Of a stretch of 64,000 bases of DNA, positions 1-12,857 are shown in pieces; within the stretch, counting starts at the first letter, position 1, and each line of letters starts with the position of its first letter. The notes beneath the pieces were generated by a model. The model searched no databases and had not been told where the DNA came from. It saw nothing but the letters and a program-made list of their open reading frames with translations. The DNA is from Boletus sp. NGJ (taxonomy: Eukaryota; Basidiomycota; Agaricomycetes; Boletales; Boletaceae), in assembly GCA_019096195.1 (NCBI GenBank), contig JAGTXK010000073.1, positions 558,001-622,000 of the forward strand, written 5' to 3'. Both the position numbers and the translations under genes were made by a program.

Positions 1-2098
1 TGATGGTAGACACAGCAGTCTACAACAAAGAGGGAGTGAAGGTCAAGAGTGAATAAGGAGCTGGTCACTTACGCCGAGCATCGCAGGGTATCGAGAGAAG
101 AATAAAACACGGCCAGTGGGAGCCAACGCGATCTGGATACAGCGTCAGGGTAGATTGAAATCCTGAGTACAAAGTTGGACTACGCACCTCACAAGCAGTC
201 AACACGTTATCGATATTCAAACACTTGAATAACGGCCACATGGTGAAATTGATATCGACCAACCCCCTACCGAAATCAAGACCTCCAGGGAACCTTGCAA
301 TGACCTCAAGACTGGTGTCCTCGCTACCGCTGCTTCCGGACGCACCACCCGATGGCCGCCCAGCAAGAGGGGAAAGAGAAGCATCGAGTTTGATGAGTTC
401 GCCCGCACGTGGGGCGGGATGTGCAAGGATCTTCGAGATTTGCAGAGTGTGAGACTGAACATCCTTGGAGAAGCGGGCCCATGAGAGAGTAAGATAGTCC
501 CTCATAAGGTCATAGATGGGGTGACGAGATACGAGTGCTATGACAACCAAGATCATGTACGCGTCGGCAACTCTAAAGGAAAATACTCACACAATGCATA
601 TGGAAGCCAAAAAACCGTGTCGCCTGGGAGGAAAAGGGTGCTCTCACCAGGGCCATGGCCACCAACAGTGCTCGCGACGTCAAAGTCACTCTCGCTTATA
701 GCGCCGGCGTCGGTTTCTGCACCCTCACCGTCGGTTTCGCCGTCCGTGCCCGGCCAGGGACCGCGTGCGCCGCGTTTTCCGACACGGCGGCTAGGCTCAC
801 CAGGAGAGTTGCCGGTAGATCCATGCCCGATGGAGGAGCGGAGAACCTTGAGACGAGAAGCAACCAAAGACTGAGCGCTTTCCTTTCTGGCGCGACCGGC
901 TTCGAGCGTTCTGCGGATAGCAGCACTCCTCTCTGCATCTGCGTGACTCCACACAGTCAAACACACACCGTGGTAGGTGATTGTGCCACTTCCACCGACA
1001 CCTGCAGCTGCTTGCTTGTCGTACATAGGAGAATGGGGAACAGGAGGCGGAGCAAGTACGGAGGAAGGGCCAAGATAGGCGGAGGAAGGGCGCGCGTTCG
1101 CAAATGGGTCGTCTGTGTAGGGGAACGTGAAAGTGGGTGCGGCCGAGGAGCGATCGGCGGTGAGGACGGAGCTTCTAAGCAAGCCAATGTCAGACGGGAC
1201 AGGGGCAAGGGGGGTAGAGGGAGCGGGGAGAGTGAAGGTGAATGTGTGTATGGTGCTGGCGGGCTGAAGAGTGGAGGCGATGATCTCGACCTCACGAGTG
1301 AAGGAAAGCTGGGGAGTGGGGGTGAGAAAAGGGAGATGAGCAAAATGAGATAGGAACCTTGAGAGCCTTGGACAACATCTTGCCGACTTCAGCCTTTGAG
1401 AGTGCGCCAGCGCCCTTGAGGACTTCAGTGGGTTCACCCTTTATGGTTTTTTTCTTCTTCTTGCCTCCACCGGCACCGGGAGAGACGGTGCTACCAAGGA
1501 CCTCTGGTCTCCACCAGCGGGCGACGGCGCCCTCGGAATGGTGGAGGCCGAGGACGGAATCAGGATCGGCGAGGGTCCAAGTGTGAGGACTTTTTGGGAG
1601 ACCAGAGACGAGGTAGAGGGAAGTGAGGGGGAGAGAGGGGGGGTGCTGGGTGGGCGTATTTGGGACGGAGCGGGTTGAGAGAATGGAGGTCCTGTTGGAG
1701 GCGGGGATGGGCTCCATTGACTTTGTGTGAGATATGCCGAGGATGCGAGAAGCCTTGTTGACCTGACGGGGAAGTCTTTGGGGGTCGGACTTGTCGTGAG
1801 GAGGAGCAGAGACGGTGATGTAGTCGAGCTCGTCGGCAAGGGCGGGGTCGTCGGTGGTTGTGGTTGTGGTTGTGGAGATTGGAAGGGAAGAAGAGAGGGA
1901 AAGAAAGTTTGCCGAGTTGGGCAGAGACGCTGGCGGGGCAGACGCGCTGGCAGTTGACTTGATGGATGTTTTTCGAGAAAAGGACTGCTCCGACATCCGG
2001 CTTTTGAGCATTTTCTCGCTCATCGTGTGCACCGTCGGCGACGCTGCTACGGCGGGTGGTTGGACACTCGGTCGCCGTGGTTGTTTCGCAAGACTCAT
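1..2098 (-). CDS. DENN-domain protein, 3' end beyond left edge
   Basis: DENN proteins act as GDP/GTP exchange factors for Rab GTPases in membrane traffic. Five exons are readable in frame: 2098-1358, 1308-591, 537-188, 132-73 and 19 to beyond the edge. The first ~240 residues are Ser/Pro-rich and probably disordered. A uDENN-like stretch follows (YHGVCLTVWSHAD, then LPGDTVFWLPYAL), and then cDENN features: HPIYDLMRDYLTLSW, MWPLFKCLN and GRVLFFSRYPAMLG. The order and spacing fit the DENN (AEX-3) module. The 3' part of cDENN and all of dDENN lie outside the window. The chosen ATG precedes MSLAKQPRR; an ORF extension upstream starts at a non-ATG codon. Which Rab it serves cannot be told. Confidence 0.85.
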
Positions 2099-2361
2099 CC
2101 TACAACAACACTCCCGTATGTCATGTAACAAAAAAAAAGGAGCGACGGGGAAAGAGCGTGGAGGTTGAAATGAAAAGAGCCGAGTCTACTTGGCGAGGCT
2201 CGCGTATTGGAGGATTCAGATACCCAGGGACGTTACCTAGTTGATCCTCCGCTCGTCGTGAATCACCGAAATGCGCTGCCGTCCAACCCACGTCCGCCCA
2301 GGCTCTACCTTGACATATCCCCTCACGTGTCCCGGCTCAACACACACGTATTTCTCCCTGC

Positions 2362-3302
<941 letters not shown>

Positions 3303-3456
3303 CGTCGTAGAGAGAGACGCACTCGGATGACTTTTGTGGCTGAGGGTTTGTTATGTGGCGCGCCAACCGAAACCATCACTCCAACGCTCACTCTCTAGAT
3401 TCAACTTTATTTCCCGTCAGTTTGCCCAACTCTCACCCTCACTCTCCCATAGCACC

Positions 3457-5658
3457 ATGGACTCGTCTTTCAATCTAGAAGACGTCAGGTTTTCCTTGCA
3501 TCCGTAAACTCTATGTACTTATCCATCTTTTTCTCCTTTCAGATCGCTCCGATTGCGGTCTTAATGGATGAGCTACGGTCAGAAGATGTCCAGTTGAGAC
3601 TCAACGCCATCCACAGCATACCCACGATAGCCCTTGCGCTAGGGCCGGATCGCGCGCGGGATGAGCTCGTTCCATTCCTTCAAGACTCTGTCGACGATGA
3701 GGACGAGGTATTGTTGGCCTTGGCAGAGGAGCTTGGTCGAAATTTCGAGGAGTACATCGGTGGACCGCTGTATGCTCACGTCTTGCTGGGTCCTTTAGAG
3801 AATCTCTCCGCTGTAGAGGAAACATTGGTTAGGGATAAGGTATTTCCGCGTCTTGATTCCATCATTCTCCTCTTCCCTCATCTCCTCCTCACAAGGCCGC
3901 GGAATCCATCTCGAAAATAGCCGCCATTCTGTCAACCACCCAAGTAGAAGAGCACTACATTCCCCTCCTAAAACGCCTGTCGCATGGTGAATGGTTCACC
4001 TCCCGGACTTCTTCCGCTGCACTTTATTCGCCAGTCTACCCTAAAGTCTCGCCTGCCACCCAGGACGAGTTGAGAAAAGCGTTCGCTGCCCTTGGCGCCG
4101 ATGATACACCCATGGTTCGACGCGCTGCGGCACGGTGGCTTGGCGTGCGTGTTAGATTGTCGAGACTCGTGCCAACTACTGAAAATCGTGTTTATCCAGC
4201 CTTTTGTCAAGAATCTCTCCAAGCACCATGTACTCTCAGATGGTCTGCCAGTCTACCGCAGACTTCAGTCGGACGATCAGGATTCCGTGCGCCTATTGAC
4301 AGTCGAAGATCTGATCGTCATCGCTCAGCAGCTAACGCCATCCGAAGTCAAGGACCAACTGCTGAAACAAATAAGACATAGCGTTGCCGATAAGAGCTGG
4401 AGAGTGCGGTACATGGCCGCTACGCACTTCAACGAGGTGTGTCACCATCAGGATGCTGTGGTGACGAATGCTGATCAGCTGCCTCTCTTAGCTGGCCGAG
4501 GCGGTTGGTGCAGAATTGGTCAGAGAGGAACTGATCGGGCAGTATGTTCAACTCTTGAAAGACAATGAGGCAGAGGTGCGGACCGCCGCTGCCGGTCAAA
4601 TCCCGGGTACCGTTGCGCTTCACGTTTTCATGCACACAATCGATGTTGATTTTGTTCCTTTCCTAGGCTTTTCTAAACTTATCGAAAGAGAGGTCATCTT
4701 GGCACGCATCGTACCCTGCGTCCGTGACTTGTCACACGATACATCGCAGCACGTCAGAGCTGCTCTCGCGAACCAGATTAGTGGACTGGCTCCACTTCTC
4801 GGTCGTGAAGCAACGGTCGAACACTTGCTCCCCTTATTCCTTCATCTGTTGAAGGACGAGTTCTCTGAGGTTCGCCTGAATGTCATCAGCAAACTGGAAA
4901 CGGTCAACGGTGGTATGTCGAGTTATGACAACAGATCTGGACGTTCCAGCCTGATTCGGATTCCTTATAGTTATTGACATCGAGCTCCTGTCGGACAGCC
5001 TCCTCCCTGCCATCATTGAACTAGCAGAAGACAAGTCATGGCGTGTTCGGCAAGCAATTATCGAGTATATTCCTCTTCTCGCAACGCAGTTGGGGAAACC
5101 GTTTTTCGACGAGCAACTCGGGAATCTATGTATGTCCTGGTTGGGAGACACCGTATTCAGCATACGTGAAGCCGCTACTATAAATCTCAAGAAACTGACT
5201 GAAGTCTTTGGTGTTGAGTGGGCCAAAGTTGCCATCGTTCCCAAGGTCGTGGACATGGGTCAGCATCCTAACTACCTGTACCGGATGACCACTGTGCAGG
5301 CTATCACGGTATGTTGATGGCCACCAAAATCCCAGATCTTGCTGACACGGTCCTCTAGACCATTTCACCCTCTTTGACTTTGTCCATCATCCAGACAGAA
5401 ATCATAACTCCCCTATTACAGCTTGCTGTTGACCCTATCCCCAACATACGATTCAATGTTGCCAAGGCTCTGGAGGTTTTGGCCGCTTCATTTGGGGACG
5501 CTCCCGAGGGTAAAGAATTTGTGAAACAGAAGGTTATCCCTGTCCTGGAGCAACAGAAGAACGATGGAGACGCTGATGTTCGGTACTTCTCTACACGTGC
5601 ACTGCAAAAAGCGCTGTCAGTGCTAGAAAGGTCTGGTAGGCATATGTTTTATCCTTGA
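3457..5658 (+). CDS. TPD3: PP2A scaffold subunit A (PR65/Tpd3), HEAT repeats
   Basis: The scaffold of protein phosphatase 2A binds the catalytic C and regulatory B subunits. Eight exons (3457-3483, 3543-3839, 3896-4144, 4200-4436, 4492-4606, 4667-4912, 4971-5308, 5359-5658) encode 602 residues, close to the ~590 of PR65. The whole protein is HEAT repeats, with typical lines such as [58 protein letters not shown] and [14 protein letters not shown]. The first donor was taken as GAC/GTCAGG because it alone keeps frame. The 3' end is uncertain: a possible extra intron at about 5636-5683 would give a terminus one or two residues past ERS instead of the read-through tail. Confidence 0.93.
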
Positions 5659-8519
5659 ATAAACCATATTCATCTTCCTGCGTAGGATGAAGTGGAAATA
5701 TTCGATGAAATAAGCGTAATACCCAACTATAGCTTGTCCTATTCAGTCCGTGGACAATCAGGCAAAGAGTAAAGAGTACTGTACCTCCCCTGCAATCTGA
5801 CGAACTTCAACTGCGTGGCGACTGTCTGTCAGAGTCACTGGTTCTATTTGTTTCGATGTGGGCGCTCTTCCAGACAGTTTGTCCACAATACGGTGCGTGT
5901 TACAAATTTTTTTCTCTGCAGTACAAGCAGGAATCGCTGGCAGTTCGGTGGCAATTGCGTCCACTCTTGTTGAGTTTTCGGCGTCGTCATGCACTCCTAT
6001 GGTGCTCCTCTCTTTGTCATTGCTTTTCGTTGACCTCCTTCGTCCTGGTCGTCGTGCTCTGCCGGCGACTCCTTGGTTTCTCACATCGATCAAGAGTCCA
6101 CGTCGTCGTCGTCGTCTTTTATCTCTTGCCTGCCTTTTTTTATCATGGCATCTGCATGTACTCTTTACGGAGTAGTTGGCATCGAAAACGGGCAACCTTA
6201 CTCGCTTGGAGAGAAGAAGCGTTACTGGGGTCATGATGGTTTCATCGCACTCCCGTCTGATGATGATGATCGTTTGGAAGTCATCACTTTCGCATACTGC
6301 ACCCGCTGACGATGGCACTATCACATCAACGCCCGGGTCGTTCAACTTGAATCTTCCGATTCTTCACTAGACAACAATCCCGTGCTACAACTTATCGTAA
6401 TAGGATGTCCGTCCACTTCCCGACCATTCTCGAGCTGAGCCTACTTTTATCGTTTGTGACAAGGTTGGGAAGAAGCTCACCACAATTGGAACGTGATCGC
6501 GACTTTGACATTGATGTATCTCAGTACGGTTATGCTCTTTAGCAGATCACCCGCGTTCGATGCTATTATCCTCTTGCTCATCCTCGACTTGTGAAAACAC
6601 CTCTTCCATTTGCAGGGAAGGATGTTTCGTACAAGGCATCCTCACTCGCTTTGAAGATCATCGTTGTGTTCTCTTGGTGGAGGACATTTCCCTTGTTCGT
6701 CTGCCAGTGATGCTTTCACAGCTGCGCCTGCTGCAACCTCAGATGCTCAACCATGAGGGGAAAGGCAAACGAAAAAGAGAAAATTATGATGACAATTAGA
6801 AACTAGCTCCATCTGCGTCATCTTCCCAGACTGCTGAATAATTGGTGATGACTCTCTGTGTACCTTCGTTCGTCTCTCTCAGATCTCTCCTTTGTACTTC
6901 GTATCTACAACTTTCTTCTCTTCGTCATTTCAATCTGTATCATTATTAGTTTCTTGCTGAGAATCATATGCCGCTCTTACTTACTGCTGATCGATCGTCA
7001 ACGAAAGAGGCGGTATACATGCTCAGATCGAAATATTTTGGATCATGAGAATAGTTTGCGATCTCATGTTTGCTTTCTACCTTAGCATCCTGTATTGATT
7101 GCTTACAATCTGAAGCCTAATCACATTCAAGATTTTCCTGTGGATTGTAACGCTCCATTATCAATTTCTGAGTCTTCGGTCATAGAAGATAACTATGTTG
7201 CCGAACCTTGGTGGATTTCTTTGCAGCGACATCCTAGGTCCTACCCGATCGTGCTATCGACATGGAATCAACGTCGACGTTGCATACGCTGCAATGCACT
7301 TCTATTATCCACCGAATCGAATTTATTTTGTTGTGGAAACGGTTCCCGCGTCGTCCCTCATCTCCATCCCTTTCCACAACGCACGCGATTACTGCTTACC
7401 ACTGCTCCACTGGTGTTCCATTTGGATCTATCTACTTGATAAACTTGTCATTTTGTGACATCACAAGCGTCTCATATCGGAATACGAAGCCCTCACAAAC
7501 TCACCTTTTTGCGTCCCTACCATCCACGCTGAGGAGGGAATGGAGACCACATAATTATTAGCCTGTCCCTTGAAATTTACCGCCCGCCCTCCGGACTATC
7601 TGGATCTGCATTCGAATGCAAGGCTAACAACACTTCTCAATGGGTCATTTGCAATCGATCTACCGGGTTGTGTCAGACTTATCACATTTACCTCATAAAT
7701 GGTCTGATCGATATATTCTGCTAGTTGCCTCGTGAGATCAAACAACAGCAACACATAGAATAAGTAACGTCATCCATGTGTAAAGACGAGTGAATGAGCG
7801 ACCTTACTCCTCGTCTACCCACTGGTCTGCAAGAGATCCAAGTTTCGGGAGACGATAGCGCGAAAGTCTTCACTTGGAAGCACCTAAGAAGGCCTGAGCT
7901 CTGGATCATGTCGAGGCAAGAGAACTGTGAGCGAGACTTTTCCATGGCATGTGGATCCTTACGCCATTGAAAATCCTGACAAACAGAGAAGGAACGTGAG
8001 AGAGGAACGTATCCACGACGGAAATTGCAGTACCGCGGCAAGGATGTGCGCGGTAAGTAGAGGAGTCATCAGGAGCGCCGCGATATCGGGCCTAGTAGAT
8101 AGGCGAATGCGGCCAGAACGTCAACGCGTAGACAGTAAGTTGTTTCCCAATCGTTGTGTTGGCCACGCTCTATATCTGTACTTGCCGCAGCGGCAGAGAA
8201 TACGGTGGACGACGGCAAGCCTCCGGACTGATAAGACAAGACGGTGGATTCTCCGGAAACCAAATTCTTGGTCGGGAGACAGGCTTTGTTGGGAGACGAA
8301 AAGGATCATCTGGGGGTGGAGTCTGTAGGTCGGTGAGAAACGGATAAAGGAAGGAAATGCGAGCATACCCGGCAAAGTTTGGGGACATATTACTTAGGTG
8401 GAGTGGCTGTGTCCGGGAAATGCCGGACGGACTCTGATTCTGCGACTCATTGATGTTCGCGCACCGTCAAGACATTCGGGCAAGAAAACGTCGTACAACG
8501 CTGATCGACCGTCCCAATC
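5659..8519. other. Gene-poor stretch with no supported host gene
   Basis: Nearly 2.9 kb between TPD3 and eS24. ORFs are short and scattered over all frames. The only recognisable piece is the Helitron-like zinc motif at about 7.2-7.4 kb. The longest minus-strand ORF (195 codons, 5758-6345) is Arg-rich, starts at a non-ATG codon and shows no family signature. Around 8041-8200 there are intron-like GTAAG/YAG pairs on the plus strand, but no convincing protein joins across them. Confidence 0.6.
7180..7440 (+). mobile_element. Helitron-like N-terminal zinc-motif fragment, decayed
   Basis: One plus-strand reading carries C-x2-C-N-ALLLSTES-x3-CC-x-NG followed by V-x-HLHPFP. This is like the zinc-binding segment (CxxC..ALL...CC..G) that precedes the Helitron_like_N region in replication-helicase proteins of fungal Helitrons (rolling-circle DNA transposons). 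The reading frame stops shortly afterwards, and no Rep or Pif1-type helicase motif can be read nearby, so this is a fragment only. No TC...CTRR termini were delimited. Recognition rests on one short motif, so chance similarity is possible. Confidence 0.4.
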
Positions 8520-9161
8520 ATGGTGAGTATCCGTCCTTGGACCTCTTAAACCACCCTGCCAAGTTTTACTGCAAATCACGGTTGGGGAGCGTTGGATGTC
8601 CTTCTGGCGGTCCAGATGTCCTTCGACCTTCTGACAACTCTTCTAGGCTGATAACTCGGCACCTATCACTCTGCGTACGCGCAAATTCATCACCAACCGT
8701 CTTCTCTCTCGCCGCCAATTCATCATCGATGTCCTCCATCCGTCCCGCCCCAACGTTTCCAAAGCCAATCTCCAGGAGAAGCTTGCGACCTTGTACAAGA
8801 CTGACAAGAACCGCGTCGTCCTCTTCGGTCTCCGAACTCAATTCGGTGGTGGAAAAAGCACTGGCTTTGCCCTCATTTACGATGACGAGGTCGCGCAAAA
8901 GAAGTTTGAGCCCAAACACCGCTTGATCAGGGTCGGTTCATCGTCTGCATGCCGTCTGCGTTCCTCATATCGCATTCTTAGAGCGGTATTGTAACCAAGG
9001 TTGAAAGGCCTTCTCGCAAGCTACGGCACGAAAGGAAAAACCGCGCAAAAAAGGTCGGTGATCCATAGATTGTTCGTTCCCGTGGGTTCACGACTTTCGT
9101 GTATCAGGTTCGGGGAACCAAGAAGACCAAGGCAGCAGAGCCTGCCAAGAAGGGGAAGTAG
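8520..9161 (+). CDS. RPS24: 40S ribosomal protein eS24
   Basis: Small-subunit ribosomal protein. Exons 8520-8522, 8647-8931, 8982-9053 and 9108-9161 give 137 residues, the normal size. The first coding exon is only the ATG, followed at once by GTGAGT and a 124-nt intron, an arrangement common in fungal ribosomal protein genes. The protein reads [18 protein letters not shown], then [20 protein letters not shown], then [19 protein letters not shown], and ends in the basic tail [17 protein letters not shown]. All junctions keep frame and match the family closely. Confidence 0.97.
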
Positions 9162-9379
9162 GGGTTCCATGTCGAAACCAGGCTCTCCACTTCCGTTCCT
9201 ATCACTTATCATCCATCAGCATCTGGCAAAGTTGTATATATGACATATGACACCCATGGATCATATGCACATGCAAACAGCCTGAAAAACTCTTTCATTA
9301 GTGTGTCAAATCTAAGTGTATTACAACATCTGTTGGATATGATGGGTATCATGTCAGAACTGTTCACGAGACGGCAAGC

Positions 9380-10939
9380 TCAAAAGCCCAATTTCTTGTG
9401 TATGATATCTGGATCTTCTTGATATTCCTCTGCCGAGACCCACATCTGTAAAGAAAAACGTGAGCCTATGTTCACGACCGCTACGCGAGTGCTAGACCTT
9501 TTTGAAAGTCCCCAGCCCTGCAAGTATAGAGCCACCTATCCAAGTGGAATACTTCCGCTCCGGTGGTGCGTAGATTTTGATCTTGACGTCCTTTAGAGCC
9601 AGCTTCTTGACCTCATTGAGAAGCCGATCACCAAAGCCTACAATGGACAGTACACAAAGTGAAGCCACATCCAGTTTAGTGGCTATTGACAGCTTACCTT
9701 TACATAATGTGCTACCCCCGCTCAGGACGATGTTCGAAAAGAGGCTCTTGCGCAGATCCAGATCGACTCTGTTGATGGAATCTACTACAACTTGGTGGAC
9801 ACCAGCATATTCCTGACCGATGAGCTCAGGGTTGAACAGGATCTCTGGAGCTCGAAATCGTTCAGAGCCAAGCTAGAGCATCTTCAGGCTGAAATCGGCA
9901 TATACTCTGTCTGAGCTTACCTGCACTACGTTTCCATCAGGTAACCGGAACTCCTCTGGGCGTCCAATAGTGTCTTTCTCCTCTTTAGACGGGTTCGTTG
10001 CTACATAACAACACTTTTCCTTGATTATCCGCACGACTTCCCGCTCGGCTGTTGTGTGTAGATAATGGCCAGACTTTCTCAGAAGCAACTGTAGATGGTC
10101 CGTAACATCTCTGGGAAGCCGGTTCATAGCCGTAACTGTACGATCAAGCTGAGCTGTACACACCTTCCCGCGACATCCACTCGACGAATGGCGTGAGGCA
10201 TCGAAAAGCCCTCGAATACAGGTACAGCGTGAGTGACACCATCACCAGAGTCGAGTACAATGCCTGTCGTTCGCCCAGAGGAATAACTTTGTCCTCTCAC
10301 AGTCAGTAACAAGTATATACTTGGGTGATGAACCTACAGTGATAAAACGGCCTGCACCGAAAGGAACAGTGCGGGGACATTGAATGTATCAAAGAAGATC
10401 TGTGCAGCAACGTCGCGATTGCTGCGAGGATTCAGCGGGGCCTCGGTCAAAAGCACGGGATGCTGCAAGGCGAGTGTTTGAGATGGAGCGCGGGTTGCAG
10501 TAGAATGCATCACACCTCTTCGCTAAGTGTGCCAAGTTCCTCGGCATATATCCAGCTCCATATTCGTTCCATATCATCCCAGTCGGTAACGATCCCATGC
10601 TCCATGGGATACTTTATTTTGAGAAGGCCACGAAACTCTTGCGCTCGACGACCGATGAAGACGTCTCCTTCTAGAGCACCTGCCATGACGCGGACATGCT
10701 TTGGTCGTCCAACGCTGCAGCACAGTGTGATTCGTGTGGAGTTCCATGCAAAATTGAGTGGAATACATACAGGGAAGGGAAGAAACATTTTGGATGATCT
10801 TGACCAGCGAAGCCCGCCTTGATAGTACCTGAACCCTGAGGGGAGCGAGGTGAACACACGGATGCGACGGACAGCAGCTGGAACAAACATTGTCGATCAC
10901 GACTGGCTGGTTGGTCAAGACATCTTCGTACTCGGCCAT
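9380..10939 (-). CDS. ARP1: Actin-related protein Arp1 (centractin, dynactin)
   Basis: Arp1 forms the short filament of dynactin, the cofactor of cytoplasmic dynein. Nine exons (10939-10889, 10835-10771, 10714-10516, 10462-10338, 10286-10164, 10110-9921, 9872-9698, 9637-9498, 9445-9380) encode 377 residues, matching Arp1 length. Actin-fold nucleotide motifs are present: [34 protein letters not shown] and [16 protein letters not shown]. Arp1 rather than actin is indicated by [38 protein letters not shown] and the tail [19 protein letters not shown]. All introns are 47-60 nt and GT-AG. Confidence 0.96.
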
Positions 10940-11062
10940 CTTTTGAGAATGTGAGTTTGTCGGATTCTAGTTACGAGGAGAATGGTAGTAATACGTTGTT
11001 GCGAACGATAGCGGTGACGATCAACACCAAACCGCACTACGCGTCTTCAGCCACCTGCCACC

Positions 11063-11687
11063 ATGCCACAACTACACAGTCATACCATCGTCATCTTTTT
11101 GCTCTGCCTCTTTGCATTACATGTCGTGCGTAGTTGCAAAGCCGTGTATTGATCTGCGGACAGCTAGAGTTTCATCACCAGATACCAGTGCAAGGGATCA
11201 TAAGCAAATGGGAGGTGACCAACTTCTGCAAATGTAAGTCCTATCAATTGCCGTTGTGCACCAGACGGTCGAATAGGGAGCCTGCAGGCATCTGCTTCGA
11301 ATCGAACTATACCATTTTGCAAATGGATGCTCCAGACAATCCATCGAAACCATGTCTCTCCTGTACCAAACAATGGTGTCTGGACCGGCAGCTCTCCATC
11401 TGTGACGGAGCTTCTCTCGGCGACACGGATCCTGACACGGCGACGGGGAAGGAAGGTGATGTCGAAGCGAGATGTTTCCGTCAGCCTCGATGTTTTGGCG
11501 TTTGTGACGAATGCTCATATATGACTTAGAGCGCGATTCACCCAGGGACCAGCTAGTCGTCACCCTGTTTCTTTTGACTGTTTTTGGTTTGTTACTGAGT
11601 GCCGGGATCAAGAACCGCATGCTGAAGGCAGGCATGGACCCCAATATACCGTGGTTAGTGGGGAGGCGGTGGTGGAAGGTGTGCTAA
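11063..11687 (+). CDS. Small cysteine-rich membrane protein, fungal, unnamed
   Basis: I do not recognise a named family. Exons 11063-11125, 11182-11233, 11288-11479 and 11530-11687 give 154 residues. The N-terminus is a signal peptide (MPQLHSHTIVIFLLCLFAL). A compact cysteine-rich region follows (FCKCICFESNYTI, then CLSCTKQWCLDRQLSICDGA, then DVEARCFQRDSPRDQ). A single transmembrane helix (LVVTLFLLTVFGLLL) and a short basic tail ending WWKVC complete it. The layout suggests a disulfide-bonded luminal or extracellular domain with one membrane anchor. Clean splicing into one frame supports a real gene. Its start is divergent from ARP1, with 123 bp between start codons. Confidence 0.75.
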
Positions 11688-12037
11688 TTTCCATGACATG
11701 TCAAATTAATCACTCAAGCCTTTCTTAGGAGTGGATGCCTCATCGCCACTTGGAAGAGTATGGCCTCCGCGAACACAGTGAAGCTGGTAGAGGAGGGTAC
11801 AGAGAAGTTTCCGGGATGTTGGCCACGTAGACATGAATTCGAGTGTAGATGAGTCAGACGTCCACGGTAGACGATCCAAACTAGCGCGAAGACAGCTGCG
11901 TACGAGGTCGGAATTGAAATGTGCATCTGAGCGCAGCGAGGAATAAACGAGGTACATACGCAGCACATGCGCATGACCCGGCAACGTGAGAGCCAGCACC
12001 GACTTTCAACCACTGTGGTTACTGGTACAGCGCCCGC
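11688..12037. other. Intergenic, nothing recognised
   Basis: About 350 bp separate the small membrane protein from the SVIP-like gene. A minus-strand ORF crosses it but overlaps the next gene and shows no family signature. No repeat or RNA gene was seen. Confidence 0.5.
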
Positions 12038-12423
12038 ATGGGTTCGCTCTGTTCGAGACCCGGTAGCCATTCAGGCGGTCACCAAGTGCTTGGGGGAGGT
12101 GCAGCGTCAACGTCAAACGTGCGGAATCATCATCAACAAAGTACCACCGATGCCCGTGCTGCAGCTGCAGAAGCGGCTGAGACGAGACTGAAATCGGTAG
12201 GCTGTTCGGTTCGGGCCTTCTGGAGAGGATTCACGAGGACCGTTCTGTAGGCACAAGCACGCGGAACTCATGCGTCGAATCCGAAGCGGGGTCGTCTCGC
12301 AGCTCAGCTGGAAGCATCGAAGTCGGTTAAAGCTGTACCTGCATCGAGGCGAGAAGAACCACTTGTGGTGAGTGGAAATCTGATTTGACGGTACCCTCCC
12401 TCATTTCATCGCAGTGGGACTAA
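12038..12423 (+). CDS. SVIP-like small p97/Cdc48-interacting protein
   Basis: Exons 12038-12196, 12251-12367 and 12415-12423 encode 94 residues. The start MGSLCS fits an N-myristoylation site with a nearby cysteine for palmitoylation. Residues about 40-50 form an exact VCP-interacting motif, R-x5-A-A-x2-R (RAAAAEAAETR), in a predicted helix followed by ARGTHASNPKRGRLAAQLEASK. Mammalian SVIP (77 residues) has the same plan: myristoylated N-terminus, VIM helix, basic tail; it binds the p97 N domain and dampens ERAD. By inference this protein tethers Cdc48 to a membrane. The last exon is only W-D-stop, and the homologous ending EEPLVWD supports that join. The SVIP link rests on motif and architecture, not on full-length alignment. 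Confidence 0.7.
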
Positions 12424-12857
12424 TTTTGAATGAAATCTTTGTCGATGTCGACCCCAACTGTGAGTCTGGCATGTCGACCGATGTATTAGAGCGCCTTTCA
12501 TCCCTGGCCATCAGGTTTTCTCGTGCTTCGTGGAATATGATCGCCGTGGACATTCTATCGGAACCGGCACCATCAACGAGCACGAATCCATTTCACGCAA
12601 AGTGGGATTCATTGATTCGCCCCTCGGGGTTATCGACCTTGTCCACACGAGGCTCTAACACGTTTATTTAATCTTCACCTGGACATTGAGTACTAGTGTA
12701 CCATGTTTATTCTTGCCAACTTCGAGTTCCCATGATCAATCGAGATCACCACTCTTGAGGGAACTGAGACCTACAGACAATTCCGAGGAGCCACGTGGCA
12801 GTGTCACGGTCAGGCTCGGTCTCTCGTGCGACCAGTACTACAGTACTACTGGTACTA
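12424..12857. other. Intergenic between SVIP-like gene and GPI2
   Basis: 434 bp with only chance ORFs. A near-palindromic run of CAGTACTA-type units lies at about 12833-12860, just before the GPI2 start. No gene or known regulatory element can be assigned. Confidence 0.5.

Noticed and set aside
957-1343. Pro/Leu/Arg-rich minus-strand ORF inside the DENN gene
   Set aside because: Out-of-frame shadow of the low-complexity DENN exons and first intron.
5758-6345. 195-codon minus-strand ORF, Arg-rich
   Set aside because: Starts at a non-ATG codon, low-complexity Arg/Lys composition, no family signature and no splice partners.
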